A stretch of DNA of 64,000 nucleotides from Phocoenobacter atlanticus (GCF_030764225.1 NZ_JASAXH010000009.1); one strand, 5' to 3'. Numbered from the stretch's first letter, positions 43,451 to 53,265 are shown. Notes: a model not told the origin generated them from the letters alone. Numbers and translations are program-made.

Positions 43451-46400
43451 ATGTTACTCACAAATCATTTTCAAGATCCCGAAGTGATTCATATCAATAC
43501 CACGCCACATCACGCTTATTTTATTCCTTTTGAAAATGAGCAAAAATGTGCAAAAAGTGATAGAAATTTGTCCGCTTATGTAACTTTATTAAGCCAATGC
43601 GACTGGGGATTTAGCTATTTTGAAAGTTATCAAGATTTGCCTGAAAACCTCCCTGAAAACATAGCAGAACAGCCAGCACAGGCAAATATCCCTGTGCCGT
43701 CAAACTGGCAGAATCACGGTTATGATCAACATCAATACACCAATATCAATTACCCGTTCCCGTTTGATCCACCTTATGTACCAACGCAAAATCCTTGTGG
43801 ATTATATCAACGAGAATTTGAGGTTAACCTTAAATCGGATAAGCGTTATTTGATTAACTTTGAAGGGGTCGATAGCTGTTTCTTCTTATATGTTAACCAA
43901 AAATTTGTCGGATATAGTCAAGTCAGCCACGCCACTAGTGAGTTTGATATTAGCGATGTATTGCAAAATGGTACAAACCATATCGCTGTTTTAGTACTAA
44001 AATGGTGTGATGGAAGCTATTTAGAAGATCAAGATAAATTCAGAATGTCAGGTATTTTTCGTGATGTGTATATCTTAGAACGTGAACAAAATTATCTGCA
44101 AGATTTCTTTATTAGAACACAATTATCAGATGATCTTTCATCTGCCACTTTAACGGTTGAGACTTCTTTCTTAGAACAAGCTCAGTCTATTGATTTTCAG
44201 ATATTTAACCCACAAGGCGAATTGATTCTTGAAAAACAAGCGGTGAATTTATTCGAAGAATTTACAAATATTCAACTCTGGAATGCGGAAAATCCCGCGT
44301 TATATAGCCTAAGATTGCACTATGGCAATGAATGGATTGAGCAAAAAATCGGATTTAGAAAAATTGCCGTTGAAAATGGCGTGCTGTTATTCAACAACCA
44401 ACCGATTAAATTCAAAGGGGTTAACCGTCACGACAGCGATCCAAAAACAGGTTATAGCATTAGTTATGAACAAGCGATCAAAGATCTTACTTTGATGAAA
44501 CAGCATAATATCAATGCGATCCGCACCGCTCACTATCCTAACGCCCCTTGGTTTACCGAGCTTTGCGATAAATACGGATTTTATGTCATCAGCGAAAGCG
44601 ACATTGAAAGTCACGGACCAGTAATGTTGCCTGTGCCACAACCTGAAAATAGCATTTTCTTAAATGTATCGAATGAAAACTGGGATAAACAAATTGAGCA
44701 AGATACGATCGATAATTTCTGTTATTTTGCAAGAGATCCAAGCTTTAAAGCGGCGATTTTAGATCGTACTTTTGCAAATATTGAACGAGATAAAAACCGC
44801 ACCTCGATCCTTGTTTGGTCGCTTGGTAATGAAAGTGGTTATGGTGAAAATTTTGAAGAGGCAGCAAAATGGGTAAAAGATCGTGATCCTGAACGCCTCG
44901 TACATTATGAAAGCTCAATCTACCAACATTCACAACATAAAAATGATCTCACTAACTTAGATTTTTACAGTGAAATGTACAGCGACACCGACGTGGTCGA
45001 AGAGTATTGCTCAAAACCACAAAGCAAACCATTCTTAATTTGTGAATACAGCCACGCAATGGGCAATTCCAACGGTGATCTTGAAGACTACTGGCAAACC
45101 TTCCAAAAATATGACACAGCTTGTGGGGGCTTTATTTGGGAATGGTGCGATCACGCCAACCAGCTACCAAATGATCCACAAAAATTAGGTTATGGTGGCG
45201 ATTTCAAAGAAACAATGCACGACGGTAATTTCTGTGTGGACGGTTTAGTGTCGCCAACACGTGTTCCACACAGCAATTTACTTGAATTGAAAAATGTCAA
45301 TCGTCCTGTGCGAGCCTGTTTGAGAGACGGAAAAATTGAATTTACCAACCATTTCGATTTCACCAACCTTTCTGAGATCACCATTAAATATTGCCTCTCA
45401 GAAAATGGTTATGCGATTAAGCAAGGGGAATTTGAACTTAATTGTGAGCCTCATCAATCCACTTGTGTGCCTTTCGTATTACCAAAACGCAATGGTAATG
45501 TATGGCTACTCGATATCACTTATTTTGCAAAAAATGCCACAGAATTGACCCCTTGTGATCATAAGTTAGGTTTTGATCAAATTAATATTTTTGATGATAC
45601 AATGATTACCGCTGTTTTTAATAAAAAACAACCAAGTCATTTTACTATTAAAGAAAGCACACAAACCTTAGTAGTAAAAAATGAACAACTTTATTGTGAA
45701 TTTAATAAAAACAAAGGAATTTTAAATCAGCTACAATATCAAGGTAAAACCATCATTGAACAGCCATTAACTTTCAATATATGGCGTGCCCCAACAGATA
45801 ATGATCGTCTTGTCCGAGAATTATGGCAAAATGCAGGCTATCACAATGCTGATAGTCGAGCTTATCAAGTTTCAGTAGAACAATTTAGTGATAAAGTGGT
45901 GGTTTTTGCTGATTGTGCAATCGTAGCAACAGCACGAGAAAGAATTGTCACCTTTAACGTGCAATATCATATTCACCCTGATTACATTGAGATAGTGGTA
46001 CTTGCAGAGCGAAAAGCCCACTTACCTTATTTACCACGTTTTGGACTCGCATTTAGCTTGAATAAACAAAGTGAAAATGTGGAATTTTTTGGTTATGGCG
46101 AAGGAGAAAGCTATATTGATAAGCACTATTCAACAAAGCTCGGGCGTTATACAACCACTGCCACACAAAATCATACGGATTATTTCAAACCACAAGAAAA
46201 TGGTAGCCACTATGGGTGTCACTATGTGAAAACTGATAATCTATTGATTAGTGCCAATCAACCATTTAGCTTTAACTACTCGCCTTATTCCCTTGAAGAG
46301 TTAACGAGTAAAGCACACCATTATAATTTAGAAAAATCATCATTTAATCATTTATATATTGATTATAAAATGAGTGGTATTGGCTCAAATTCTTGTGGAC

Positions 46401-46471
46401 CAAATTTAAAAGGTAAATATCGCTTAAATGAAACTGAATTTAATTGGGTAGTTAGATTAGATTTTAGCTAA
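43451..46471 (+). CDS. lacZ: Beta-galactosidase (glycoside hydrolase family 2)
   Basis: LacZ splits lactose into glucose and galactose. The 1006-residue enzyme has the five-domain family plan. The acid/base Glu is in SLGNESGYGENF (Glu461) and the nucleophile in LICEYSHAMGN (Glu532). NGVLLFNNQPIKFKGVNRHD starts the TIM barrel, and RAPTDNDRLVRELW and the C-terminal SFNYSPYSLEEL domain follow. It is slightly shorter than Escherichia coli LacZ (1023). It is the second gene of lacYZ. GC is higher than in flanking accessory DNA, like other core genes here. Confidence 0.97.
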   Translation: MLLTNHFQDPEVIHINTTPHHAYFIPFENEQKCAKSDRNLSAYVTLLSQCDWGFSYFESYQDLPENLPENIAEQPAQANIPVPSNWQNHGYDQHQYTNINYPFPFDPPYVPTQNPCGLYQREFEVNLKSDKRYLINFEGVDSCFFLYVNQKFVGYSQVSHATSEFDISDVLQNGTNHIAVLVLKWCDGSYLEDQDKFRMSGIFRDVYILEREQNYLQDFFIRTQLSDDLSSATLTVETSFLEQAQSIDFQIFNPQGELILEKQAVNLFEEFTNIQLWNAENPALYSLRLHYGNEWIEQKIGFRKIAVENGVLLFNNQPIKFKGVNRHDSDPKTGYSISYEQAIKDLTLMKQHNINAIRTAHYPNAPWFTELCDKYGFYVISESDIESHGPVMLPVPQPENSIFLNVSNENWDKQIEQDTIDNFCYFARDPSFKAAILDRTFANIERDKNRTSILVWSLGNESGYGENFEEAAKWVKDRDPERLVHYESSIYQHSQHKNDLTNLDFYSEMYSDTDVVEEYCSKPQSKPFLICEYSHAMGNSNGDLEDYWQTFQKYDTACGGFIWEWCDHANQLPNDPQKLGYGGDFKETMHDGNFCVDGLVSPTRVPHSNLLELKNVNRPVRACLRDGKIEFTNHFDFTNLSEITIKYCLSENGYAIKQGEFELNCEPHQSTCVPFVLPKRNGNVWLLDITYFAKNATELTPCDHKLGFDQINIFDDTMITAVFNKKQPSHFTIKESTQTLVVKNEQLYCEFNKNKGILNQLQYQGKTIIEQPLTFNIWRAPTDNDRLVRELWQNAGYHNADSRAYQVSVEQFSDKVVVFADCAIVATARERIVTFNVQYHIHPDYIEIVVLAERKAHLPYLPRFGLAFSLNKQSENVEFFGYGEGESYIDKHYSTKLGRYTTTATQNHTDYFKPQENGSHYGCHYVKTDNLLISANQPFSFNYSPYSLEELTSKAHHYNLEKSSFNHLYIDYKMSGIGSNSCGPNLKGKYRLNETEFNWVVRLDFS

Positions 46472-46486
46472 CAAATAACATTTAAT

Positions 46487-46539
46487 AGCGGTGCGATGTT
46501 GATCGAAATTTGCAAATTTTTTGTCACATCATACCGCTT
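46487..46539 (+). terminator. Uptake-signal hairpin after lacZ
   Basis: AGCGGTGCGATG and CATCATACCGCT form an imperfect stem with an AATTTGCAAATTTT centre, the same design as the hairpin after metK. Confidence 0.8.
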
Positions 46540-46612
46540 ATTTGATTTCTATGTATTTTGAACAATTATATTATTCATAACGTCCGATTATTCCCTCATC
46601 AAAATATCCATT

Positions 46613-46632
46613 CGTCAAGGTATGCCTTGATG
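46613..46632. repeat. Imperfect 20-bp palindrome, left flank of paralogue 2
   Basis: CGTCAAGGTATGCCTTGATG differs at two positions from the perfect palindrome found at 49536. The two copies bracket the repeat-rich gene. Confidence 0.7.
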
Positions 46633-46736
46633 CTACAGTTATAATACATAAGTATAGACAGAGAATACCTTGTCTACATATCTTTAATGCTTTTAATAAT
46701 TGCTTATTTTACAAGCAACTCTTTTTTAATTTTGTA

Positions 46737-46800
46737 TTAATTAACCTTTTTCGCTTGCGTTTTTTTTTTTTTTTTTACAATGGGTAAGTTTTGCTCTATT
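46737..46800 (+). promoter_or_regulatory. Conserved leader with 17-T tract before BapA-prefix gene 2
   Basis: ATTAATTAAC, a GCTTGCG stretch, 17 consecutive T residues (46760-46776), then ACAATGGGTAAGTTTTG resemble the leader at 18511-18577 (TTAATTAAC, CTTGTA, interrupted T run, ATAATGACCAAGTTTT). A homopolymer of this length can slip and change promoter strength. Confidence 0.6.
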
Positions 46801-46898
46801 TATGTTTGTAATATAGTCATAATTTTTAAGATGTTAATTTTGATTAAATGCAGTAATAAATAATAGAGTGTTTTAAAGTATATTGAGAGGTAAATTCT

Positions 46899-49457
46899 AT
46901 GAATATCATCCAAAGTTTAGGCACAACTAAAAGTGTCACACTTCCATTTGATAGACAACAAATTGTTACAACATTAAAAAGTGATAATGACTTATTAATT
47001 AAGCTGAATAATGGTGAAGTGATCAAAGTGGAGGGCTATTTTGAAACCCCTCGACACTTAATTTTAAATCCAGAACAAGGTAAGCCTATTCAATTACTTG
47101 AAATTGATGATGTTTCAGGAAATATTTTAAGTAGTAGAGTATTGAGTTCTGCAGAAGTGCCAGAATTATTGGGCAATGACTTAGCGATGTTAAGTTCACA
47201 AACATCAGAAGAGCTAGTATCAAATGGAGTGTATGAGAGTGTAGCCAGTGGAACAGGAGCGGCAACTAGTAGTGGTATAAGTAGTGTTTTATTGGGATTA
47301 GGGGCAGTTGGTGCAACATTTGGAGTGGTTGGTGCTATAAAATCCCAAGATCGTTCTCATAATAATGACACATCCAAAGAGAGTAGTAATCAGAATAATA
47401 CAGCGGTTGTGCCTGAAGAGGCAAAGAAAGCGGAACCAAAAGAGAATATTGAAAAAGTAGATAAAACAGAAAAAGAACCATCAGAAGAGGTGATTGAAAA
47501 ACAACACATAGAGAAAAAAGAAGCAGATGTAGAAAGTGTTGAAAAAGATACTCAGGAAATTAAAGATCCAAAAGTAGTAGATAAAGCGGAAGAACCATCA
47601 GAAGAAGTGGTTGAAAAACAACATACAGAGAAAAAAGAAGCAGATGTAGAAAACTGTGAAATAGATACTCAGGAAATTAAAGATCCAAAAGTAGTAGATA
47701 AAGCGGAAGAACCATCAGAAGAAGTGGTTGAAAAACAACATACAGAGAAAAAAGAAGCAGATGTAGAAAACTGTGAAATAGATACTCAGGAAATTAAAGA
47801 TCCAAAAGTAGTAGATAAANNNNNNNNNNNNNNNNNNNNNNNNNNNNNNNNNNNNNNNNNNNNNNNNNNNNNNNNNNNNNNNNNNNNNNNNNNNNNNNNN
47901 NNNNNNNNNNNNNNNNNNNNNNNAAGAACCATCAGAAGAGGTGATTGAAAAACAACACATAGAGAAAAAAGAAGCAGATGTAGAAAGTGTTGAAAAAGAT
48001 ACTCAGGAAATTAAAGATCCAAAAGTAGTAGATAAAGAAAAAGAACCATCAGAAGAAGTGGTTGAAAAACAACATACAGAGAAAAAAGAAGCAGATGTAG
48101 AAAACTGTGAAATAGATACTCAGGAAATTAAAGATCCAGAAGCAATAGATACAACAGAAAAAGAACCATCAAAAGAAGAGCCGAGATTGGAATTAGATGT
48201 AGAAGGTTGTGATTTTGGAGATAATCCTGCTGTAGTGGAGAGACCTGTAGATGAAAAAATAGATATAATAGAAAAAGAACCATCAAAAGAAGAGCCGAGA
48301 TTGGAATTAGATGTAGAAGGTTGTGATTTTGGAGATAATCCTGCTGTAGTGGAGAGACCTGTAGATGAANNNNNNNNNNNNNNNNNNNNNNNNNNNNNNN
48401 NNNNNNNNNNNNNNNNNNNNNNNNNNNNNNNNNNNNNNNNNNNNNNNNNNNNNNNNNNNNNNNNNNNAAAAAATAGATATAATAGAAAAAGAACCATCAA
48501 AAGAAGAGCCGAGATTGGAATTAGATGTAGAAGGTTGTGATTTTGGAGATAATCCTGCTGTAGTGGAGANNNNNNNNNNNNNNNNNNNNNNNNNNNNNNN
48601 NNNNNNNNNNNNNNNNNNNNNNNNNNNNNNNNNNNNNNNNNNNNNNNNNNNNNNNNNNNNNNNNNNNNNNNNNNNNNNNNNNNNNNNNNNNNNNNNNNNN
48701 NNNNNNNNNNNNNNNNNNNNNNNNNNNNNNNNNNNNNNNNNNNNNNNNNNNNNNNNNNNNNNTTAATCCTCCTTTGGTGGATGATACTGTGTATGAAAAA
48801 ATAGAAATAACAGAAAAAAAACCATCAAAAGAAGAGCCTCAATTGGAAAGATACGCTGAACTTTGTGATCTGGGTGTTAATCCTCCTTTGGTGGATGATA
48901 CTGTGTATGAAAAAATAGAAATAACAGAAAAAAAACCATCAAAAGAAGAGCCTCAATTGGAAAGATACGCTGAACTTTGTGATCTGGGTGTTAATCCTCC
49001 TTTGGTGGATGATACTGTGTATGAAAAAATAGACATAACAGAAAAAGAACCACTAAAAGAAGAGCCACGGTTGGTAGATGATGGTGAATCTTGTGAGGAT
49101 ATTGAGGAATATTTAGTGGATGATAATGTATATATGGAAGGTAATGAACATCAGTTGTATATTTATAAAAATAGTGAGCATTCAAATATGGATCATTTTA
49201 CAGGTATTCAAAATATTTATTTATCAGGAAAAGAGTTGAAATTGACTATTTCTGATGATGTACTAGATAAAATTGCAAATGATGATAATGATCATAAAGT
49301 AATAATAAATAGTGAAAAATTAGATGATGAACTATATTTAGAAGGTAATTTCATTAAAACGACTGAAACAGAAAGTCATAATGGTCAAGAGTATATTAAA
49401 TATACTGATGAAATAGGTAATGCATTAATTGTTGATCCTGATATTACAGTAATTTAA
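46899..49457 (+). CDS. BapA-prefix protein with cysteine-bearing repeats, paralogue 2 (contains assembly gaps)
   Basis: The N-terminal 100 residues match paralogue 1 (LLIKLNNGEVIKVEGYF, GNDLAMLSSQTSE) and are followed by a glycine-rich hydrophobic segment. The C-terminal 75 residues also match (LTISDDVLDKIANDDNDHKV to EYIKYTDEIGNALIVDPDI). Between them lie tandem 38-39-residue acidic repeats, each beginning near KEPS-x-EE and most with one Cys. Three N runs break the frame, so the true length is unknown and the annotation must bridge them. It is probably exported by the type I system at 19942-24942, though it lies 22 kb away. The prefix and terminal modules are typical of giant adhesins; here the passenger is a short, charged stalk. 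Confidence 0.7.
47475..48162 (+). repeat. 117-bp (39-residue) tandem repeats
   Basis: GAACCATCAGAAG starts at 47475, 47592 and 47709, exactly 117 bases apart, and again after the gap. The encoded unit contains VEKQHTEKKEADVENCEIDT. The first copies read VESVEKDT instead of VENCEIDT, so the Cys is variable. Confidence 0.9.
47820..47923. other. Assembly gap (104 N)
   Basis: The N run sits inside the 117-bp repeats. The frame on its two sides disagrees, so the true length differs from 104. Confidence 0.97.
48163..48569 (+). repeat. 114-bp (38-residue) tandem repeats, second subtype
   Basis: GAACCATCAAAAG recurs at 48163 and 48277, 114 bases apart, and again after a gap. The unit encodes EEPRLELDVEGCDFGDNPAV with one Cys. 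Confidence 0.88.
48370..48467. other. Assembly gap (98 N)
   Basis: The N run lies within the second repeat subtype and breaks the reading frame. Confidence 0.97.
48570..48762. other. Assembly gap (193 N)
   Basis: The N run lies at the transition from the second to the third repeat subtype. Confidence 0.97.
48763..49050 (+). repeat. 114-bp tandem repeats, third subtype
   Basis: ACCATCAAAAGAAG recurs at 48821 and 48935. The unit encodes EEPQLERYAELCDLGVNPPL with one Cys. It shares the KPSKEEP frame with the other subtypes, so all descend from one repeat. Confidence 0.88.
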
Positions 49458-49471
49458 TTCCTTACTTAGAG

Positions 49472-49511
49472 ACTGGGCAATGTGAACTAACCCTCATTTT
49501 GCCCAGTTTCT
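49472..49511 (+). terminator. Intrinsic terminator of BapA-prefix gene 2
   Basis: ACTGGGCAA and TTGCCCAGT pair over an 18-base loop just after the stop, followed by TTCTTG. The T run is weak. Confidence 0.7.
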
Positions 49512-49535
49512 TGTATCTGTGTATATCAAACGTAG

Positions 49536-49555
49536 CGTCAAGGCATGCCTTGACG
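49536..49555. repeat. Perfect 20-bp palindrome, right flank of paralogue 2
   Basis: CGTCAAGGCATGCCTTGACG is a perfect palindrome, the partner of the imperfect copy at 46613. It could be part of a dispersed repeat or a recombination site. Confidence 0.7.
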
Positions 49556-49669
49556 GATGGGTAATATAATTATATATCAATTGGTTATGTGAGTATTTGA
49601 TAAAATATAGCGGTTACATCCAGTTCAAAATTTACCATTTTTATGCTTACTTTTTTTAATAACTACACA

Positions 49670-51187
49670 TTACCGCCTATAACTAAAAGGTGGCTTTGCA
49701 AACCAAATAATTACCGTTAACCCTAAGAAAATAACCGCAGATAACCAAAAGACTTCATTGGCGGCAATAATTAATCCCTGTTTGGTGATTTCTCTTGCAA
49801 GTTGACCAGAAGCAGCCATTTCATTAAGTCCAATTTCAGCCATTTGTTGATAATATTGCTGAGCATTTGGCGTATAAGGTGTGATTGCTTCAACAAAACG
49901 TTCGTGATGCAGGGCTTCTCGGTTATACCACATTGTAATATTGATAGAGGTTCCTATTGAGCCTGCTAGCGTTCTAAGAAAATTAAATAAACTGGTAGCA
50001 GAGGCTATTTTCTCAGCGGGTAAGCCTGATAGAGTAATAGTGGTGAGTGAGATAAAAAAGCAGGCTACGGCTAAACCTTGCACAAATTGAGGAAATGCCA
50101 CATTGCCAAAATCCATTTCAGGTTGAAAGGTTAAGGCTCGCCAGCCAAATGTAAAAGAGTACATAATAAAGCTAAATGTCACCAAGTAGCGAATATCAAT
50201 TTTATAACCAAATTTTCCAATAATTGGGGTGACTAAAATAGGTAATAGTCCAATTGGAGCGGCGGCAAGACCTGCCCAGGTGGCGGAGTAGCCATAGACG
50301 GTTTGCAGTAAAATGGGCATAAGCACCACTGAGCCAATATAGAGCAAATACGCCATACAGGTAGTTAAACAGCCGATGGTAAAATTACGTGAGCGGAATA
50401 GGGTAATATCAATAATCGGATTGCTTTCGGTAAATTCCCAAATTGCAAAAATAATAAAGAATGTGACCGCTAGAACGGCTAATAAAATAATTAAATTTGA
50501 ATTAAACCAATCTTGCTCTCTGCCTTGATCTAACATTAACTGAAAACAACTAACACCCAACACTAATAACACCAAACCAATGGTGTCGAGTGGTTGTTGG
50601 ACGATTTTGGTTTCCCTATTCGCAAGCAGTGTTTTTGAGGTCAAAACAACAAAAATTCCAATAGGAACATTGATAAAGAAAATCCATCCCCAGTGAAAAT
50701 TATCACTAATCCAACCACCTAAAATAGGCCCTAAAACAGGGGCAATCACTAAAATCATAGACCAAAACGCCAATGCCATTGATTTTTTTTCAGGGGGATA
50801 ATTATTAAGTAATAAACTTTGAGAAAGTGGAATTAATGGACCTGAAACCAGCCCTTGAAAAACACGAAAAACTAATAGCATTTCTAAGCTGTTTGACATT
50901 CCGCATAACCAAGAGGCAAGGGTAAAAAGTGACACCGAAATTAAAAATAATTTCACTTCCCCCACTCGTTTTGCAAGCCAACCTGTAATCGGAATAGAAA
51001 TAGCATTTGAGACCCCAAAAGAGGTGATAATCCACGTGCCTTGTGAACTTGAAGAACCCAAATCACCGACAATAGTGGGAATAGCCACATTAGCAATGGT
51101 AGAATCTAACACCTGCATAAAAGTGGCAAACCCTAATGCAAAGGTGAGGATAACTAATGTTACGCCTTTTAGCATACTATTGTTCAT
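49670..51187 (-). CDS. emrB: Multidrug efflux MFS transporter, DHA2/EmrB type
   Basis: The 505-residue permease has fourteen predicted helices. ATFMQVLDSTIANVAIPTI near 21-39 is the family motif D1, GWLAKRVGE and LFRSRNFTIG are typical loops, and APVLGPILGGWISDNFHWGWIFFINVP near 149-175 carries motif C. With EmrA and an outer-membrane channel it expels drugs in exchange for protons. It overlaps the end of emrA by 11 bases, so the two are coupled. Confidence 0.93.
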   Translation of the reverse strand: MNNSMLKGVTLVILTFALGFATFMQVLDSTIANVAIPTIVGDLGSSSSQGTWIITSFGVSNAISIPITGWLAKRVGEVKLFLISVSLFTLASWLCGMSNSLEMLLVFRVFQGLVSGPLIPLSQSLLLNNYPPEKKSMALAFWSMILVIAPVLGPILGGWISDNFHWGWIFFINVPIGIFVVLTSKTLLANRETKIVQQPLDTIGLVLLVLGVSCFQLMLDQGREQDWFNSNLIILLAVLAVTFFIIFAIWEFTESNPIIDITLFRSRNFTIGCLTTCMAYLLYIGSVVLMPILLQTVYGYSATWAGLAAAPIGLLPILVTPIIGKFGYKIDIRYLVTFSFIMYSFTFGWRALTFQPEMDFGNVAFPQFVQGLAVACFFISLTTITLSGLPAEKIASATSLFNFLRTLAGSIGTSINITMWYNREALHHERFVEAITPYTPNAQQYYQQMAEIGLNEMAASGQLAREITKQGLIIAANEVFWLSAVIFLGLTVIIWFAKPPFSYRR

Positions 51188-52337
51188 TTATATTCTGTTT
51201 AATAATATGTGAAATACGTTGTTCAATTTCAGATTGCTCGTATTCAAGTGCATCTGTTGTATAAAGAGGTGTTGAACGTTTTTGTTGCAATAATACGTCC
51301 CCATCTTTGTTTGTTACCTCTATTTTTACGCTGGCAGATAAGCCCATTCTCAGAGGATATTTTTCTAACTGTTGTGGATCTAATTCAATTCTTACAGGTA
51401 CTCGTTGAGTGATTTTAATCCAGTTTCCAGTGGCATTTTGAGCAGGTAATAGAGAAAACGCACTGCCAGTACCAAGTGCAATACCTGTGACTTTTCCATC
51501 AAACTCAATATCATCGCCATACATATCAACAGTGACTTTAACAGGTTGTCCAATTCGTATATTTTTTAATTGTGTTTCTTTAAAATTTGCATCAATCCAA
51601 AATTGATATGGCGGAATAATTGCCATTAAAGGCGAATTTGTACCCACACTTGCTCCAAGTTGTACATTACGTTTGGCTACATAACCCTCCACAGGGCTTA
51701 AAATTTGAGTCCGTTTTAATTTTAACCACGCCTGTTTAACAGAAGCTATCGTATTTTGAATACTAGGTTGCTCAATCAAGGGAGTTTGTTGTAATAGGGA
51801 TTTACTTGAGGCTAGTTGTAGTTTAGCAAGTTGTAAATTCGCATACGCCATCGTCATTTTATCTTTAGCGTGTTGTACGCTTTCTTGATCGATAGAATGG
51901 GTTTTGGCTAATTTTTGACGACGAGCTAGATCATTTTTGGCTTGAGCAAGGGAAATTTGTTTGCCTTTCACCGTTTCTTGTAACTGTTTTACACTGTAGT
52001 TGAGTTGCTGAATATTTCGTACTGCACTTGCTAATGCAGTTTCTGCCTGTTTTAACGCCAGTTCTTTATCACTGTTATCCAATACCACTAAAACATCACC
52101 TTTGTGTACAAAATCCATATCTTCAACATTAATTTGTACTACATTACCTGCAACTTTAGGGGTGATCATCACTTGATTACCGACTACATAAGCGTCATCA
52201 GTGGTTTCATAGCCTTTAAAAAAGAACAACCAACATATTGAAACAATAACGATGATAATAAACAATAGCCCAAAGAACAGACTAAATGCTTTTGTTCTTT
52301 GCTTTTTCTTTGATAAATCTGATCCTGTTTCTGACAT
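51177..52337 (-). CDS. emrA: HlyD-family efflux adaptor EmrA
   Basis: The 386-residue adaptor has one membrane helix (about 17-38) and then ETTDDAYVVGNQVMITPKVAGNV, the opening of the lipoyl half-motif. A long coiled coil follows (about 80-200), then SPVEGYVAKRNVQLGASVG as the second half-motif and a beta-barrel. It links EmrB to an outer-membrane channel. It lies 11 bases after the MarR-type gene and overlaps emrB. The order marR-emrA-emrB matches the mprA-emrAB operon. Confidence 0.93.
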   Translation of the reverse strand: MSETGSDLSKKKQRTKAFSLFFGLLFIIIVIVSICWLFFFKGYETTDDAYVVGNQVMITPKVAGNVVQINVEDMDFVHKGDVLVVLDNSDKELALKQAETALASAVRNIQQLNYSVKQLQETVKGKQISLAQAKNDLARRQKLAKTHSIDQESVQHAKDKMTMAYANLQLAKLQLASSKSLLQQTPLIEQPSIQNTIASVKQAWLKLKRTQILSPVEGYVAKRNVQLGASVGTNSPLMAIIPPYQFWIDANFKETQLKNIRIGQPVKVTVDMYGDDIEFDGKVTGIALGTGSAFSLLPAQNATGNWIKITQRVPVRIELDPQQLEKYPLRMGLSASVKIEVTNKDGDVLLQQKRSTPLYTTDALEYEQSEIEQRISHIIKQNINEQ

Positions 52338-52348
52338 CTTTTTTATCC

Positions 52349-52879
52349 TTACTCTTTTGCTTGATTTTCAATATGCATAGCCAATTTTTGCAAAATTTTC
52401 ATTAAATCTGACCGCTCTTGTTCATTTAAAATAGAAAATGTTTCACTAATCAGTTTCCATTGATTAGGTAAAAAATCAGCCATAAATTGATTACCTAAAT
52501 CCGTCAATTTCAGAGAGAATGCTCGACGATCTTCTTTTATCAATTGACGAAATAGCCAATCTTTTTTCTCCAACTCATCTGAAATACGAGTAATATTGGT
52601 TCGAGAAGAACCTAATATGGCACTTAATTTAGAGGGCTGAATTTCCTGATTGGGTTGGTAATAAATAATGACCAGTGCTAAAAATTGCGTATGGTTTAAA
52701 CCAAATTCTTTTAATAAACGATTACGATTATCCAAAAAAAGTTGATTGGTATGTAGCATTAATCGAGATAGCACAATTTCATCAACGGGTGCATATTTAT
52801 TACTTTCATTGATCATCGTTCGCATATTTTGTAGTTGTTTATCAAATTTATTATTCAAAATATAAATCCTGTTGGTCAT
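52349..52879 (-). CDS. MarR-family regulator (MprA/EmrR-like)
   Basis: The 176-residue winged-helix protein has the dimer helices at both ends. The DNA-binding part includes QPSKLSAILGSSRTNITRISDELEKKDWLFR and the wing KEDRRAFSLKLTDLG, which carry the family D-x-R motif. It is the first gene of the emr operon and should repress it until a drug binds. The N-terminal 30 residues are longer than in most MarR proteins and match the MprA/EmrR subtype. Two GTTACT elements lie directly upstream. Confidence 0.88.
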   Translation of the reverse strand: MTNRIYILNNKFDKQLQNMRTMINESNKYAPVDEIVLSRLMLHTNQLFLDNRNRLLKEFGLNHTQFLALVIIYYQPNQEIQPSKLSAILGSSRTNITRISDELEKKDWLFRQLIKEDRRAFSLKLTDLGNQFMADFLPNQWKLISETFSILNEQERSDLMKILQKLAMHIENQAKE

Positions 52880-52885
52880 AATTTA

Positions 52886-52928
52886 GTTACTCATTATATA
52901 ATAACTTGCGTTACTATCAATAGAGTAA
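52886..52928 (-). promoter_or_regulatory. Possible MarR operator upstream of emr operon
   Basis: GTTACT occurs at 52886 and 52910. The second copy forms an inverted repeat TTACT-N8-AGTAA (52911-52928). It lies just before the regulator start, where autorepression is usual. The assignment is tentative. Confidence 0.4.
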
Positions 52929-53265
52929 TTATAAAATTTTACAAAAAATAGACAAAATCATACCGCTTGTTTTCTTCTCCAAAATATTATTTACATTATA
53001 TTTAACTATTAAATCAATAATTAAAACCTATTAAAATACCTTTTTAAGGATAATCTTTATTCGTTTGAAGCCTTTTATTTCCTATCTTTATGCTTTATAT
53101 ATCAACATATACTAATGCGAATAGATTGCATTTATTATAATAAATCAAAGAGTTAGGTAATAATGGTTCTTATTTGATTATCAACAATGTGGATGTTATT
53201 GAGAATTTGGTTTACAATGTATTCAATGTTACAACCTATCGAATAGAACAAATGGAGAAACCAAA
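52929..53265. other. Divergent intergenic region emr / ferritins
   Basis: AT-rich, with an ACCGCTTG uptake core near 52964-52972 and an ACAATGTGGATG-type stretch further right. I found no convincing Fur box. GGAGAAACC precedes the first ferritin ATG. Confidence 0.4.

Larger units (their letters stand above)
46472..46898. other. Intergenic region between lacZ and BapA-prefix gene 2
   Basis: It holds the lacZ terminator, one copy of the CGTCAAGG palindrome, a leader similar to that of paralogue 1, and a run of 17 T residues. No gene is seen. AGAGG precedes the downstream ATG. Confidence 0.7.

Noticed and set aside
48120..48500. Minus-strand open frame with N residues
   Set aside because: It is an artefact of the repeats and the gap.
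47475..49050. CRISPR-like array
   Set aside because: Units are 114-117 bases, coding and contiguous without unique spacers; it is a protein repeat array.
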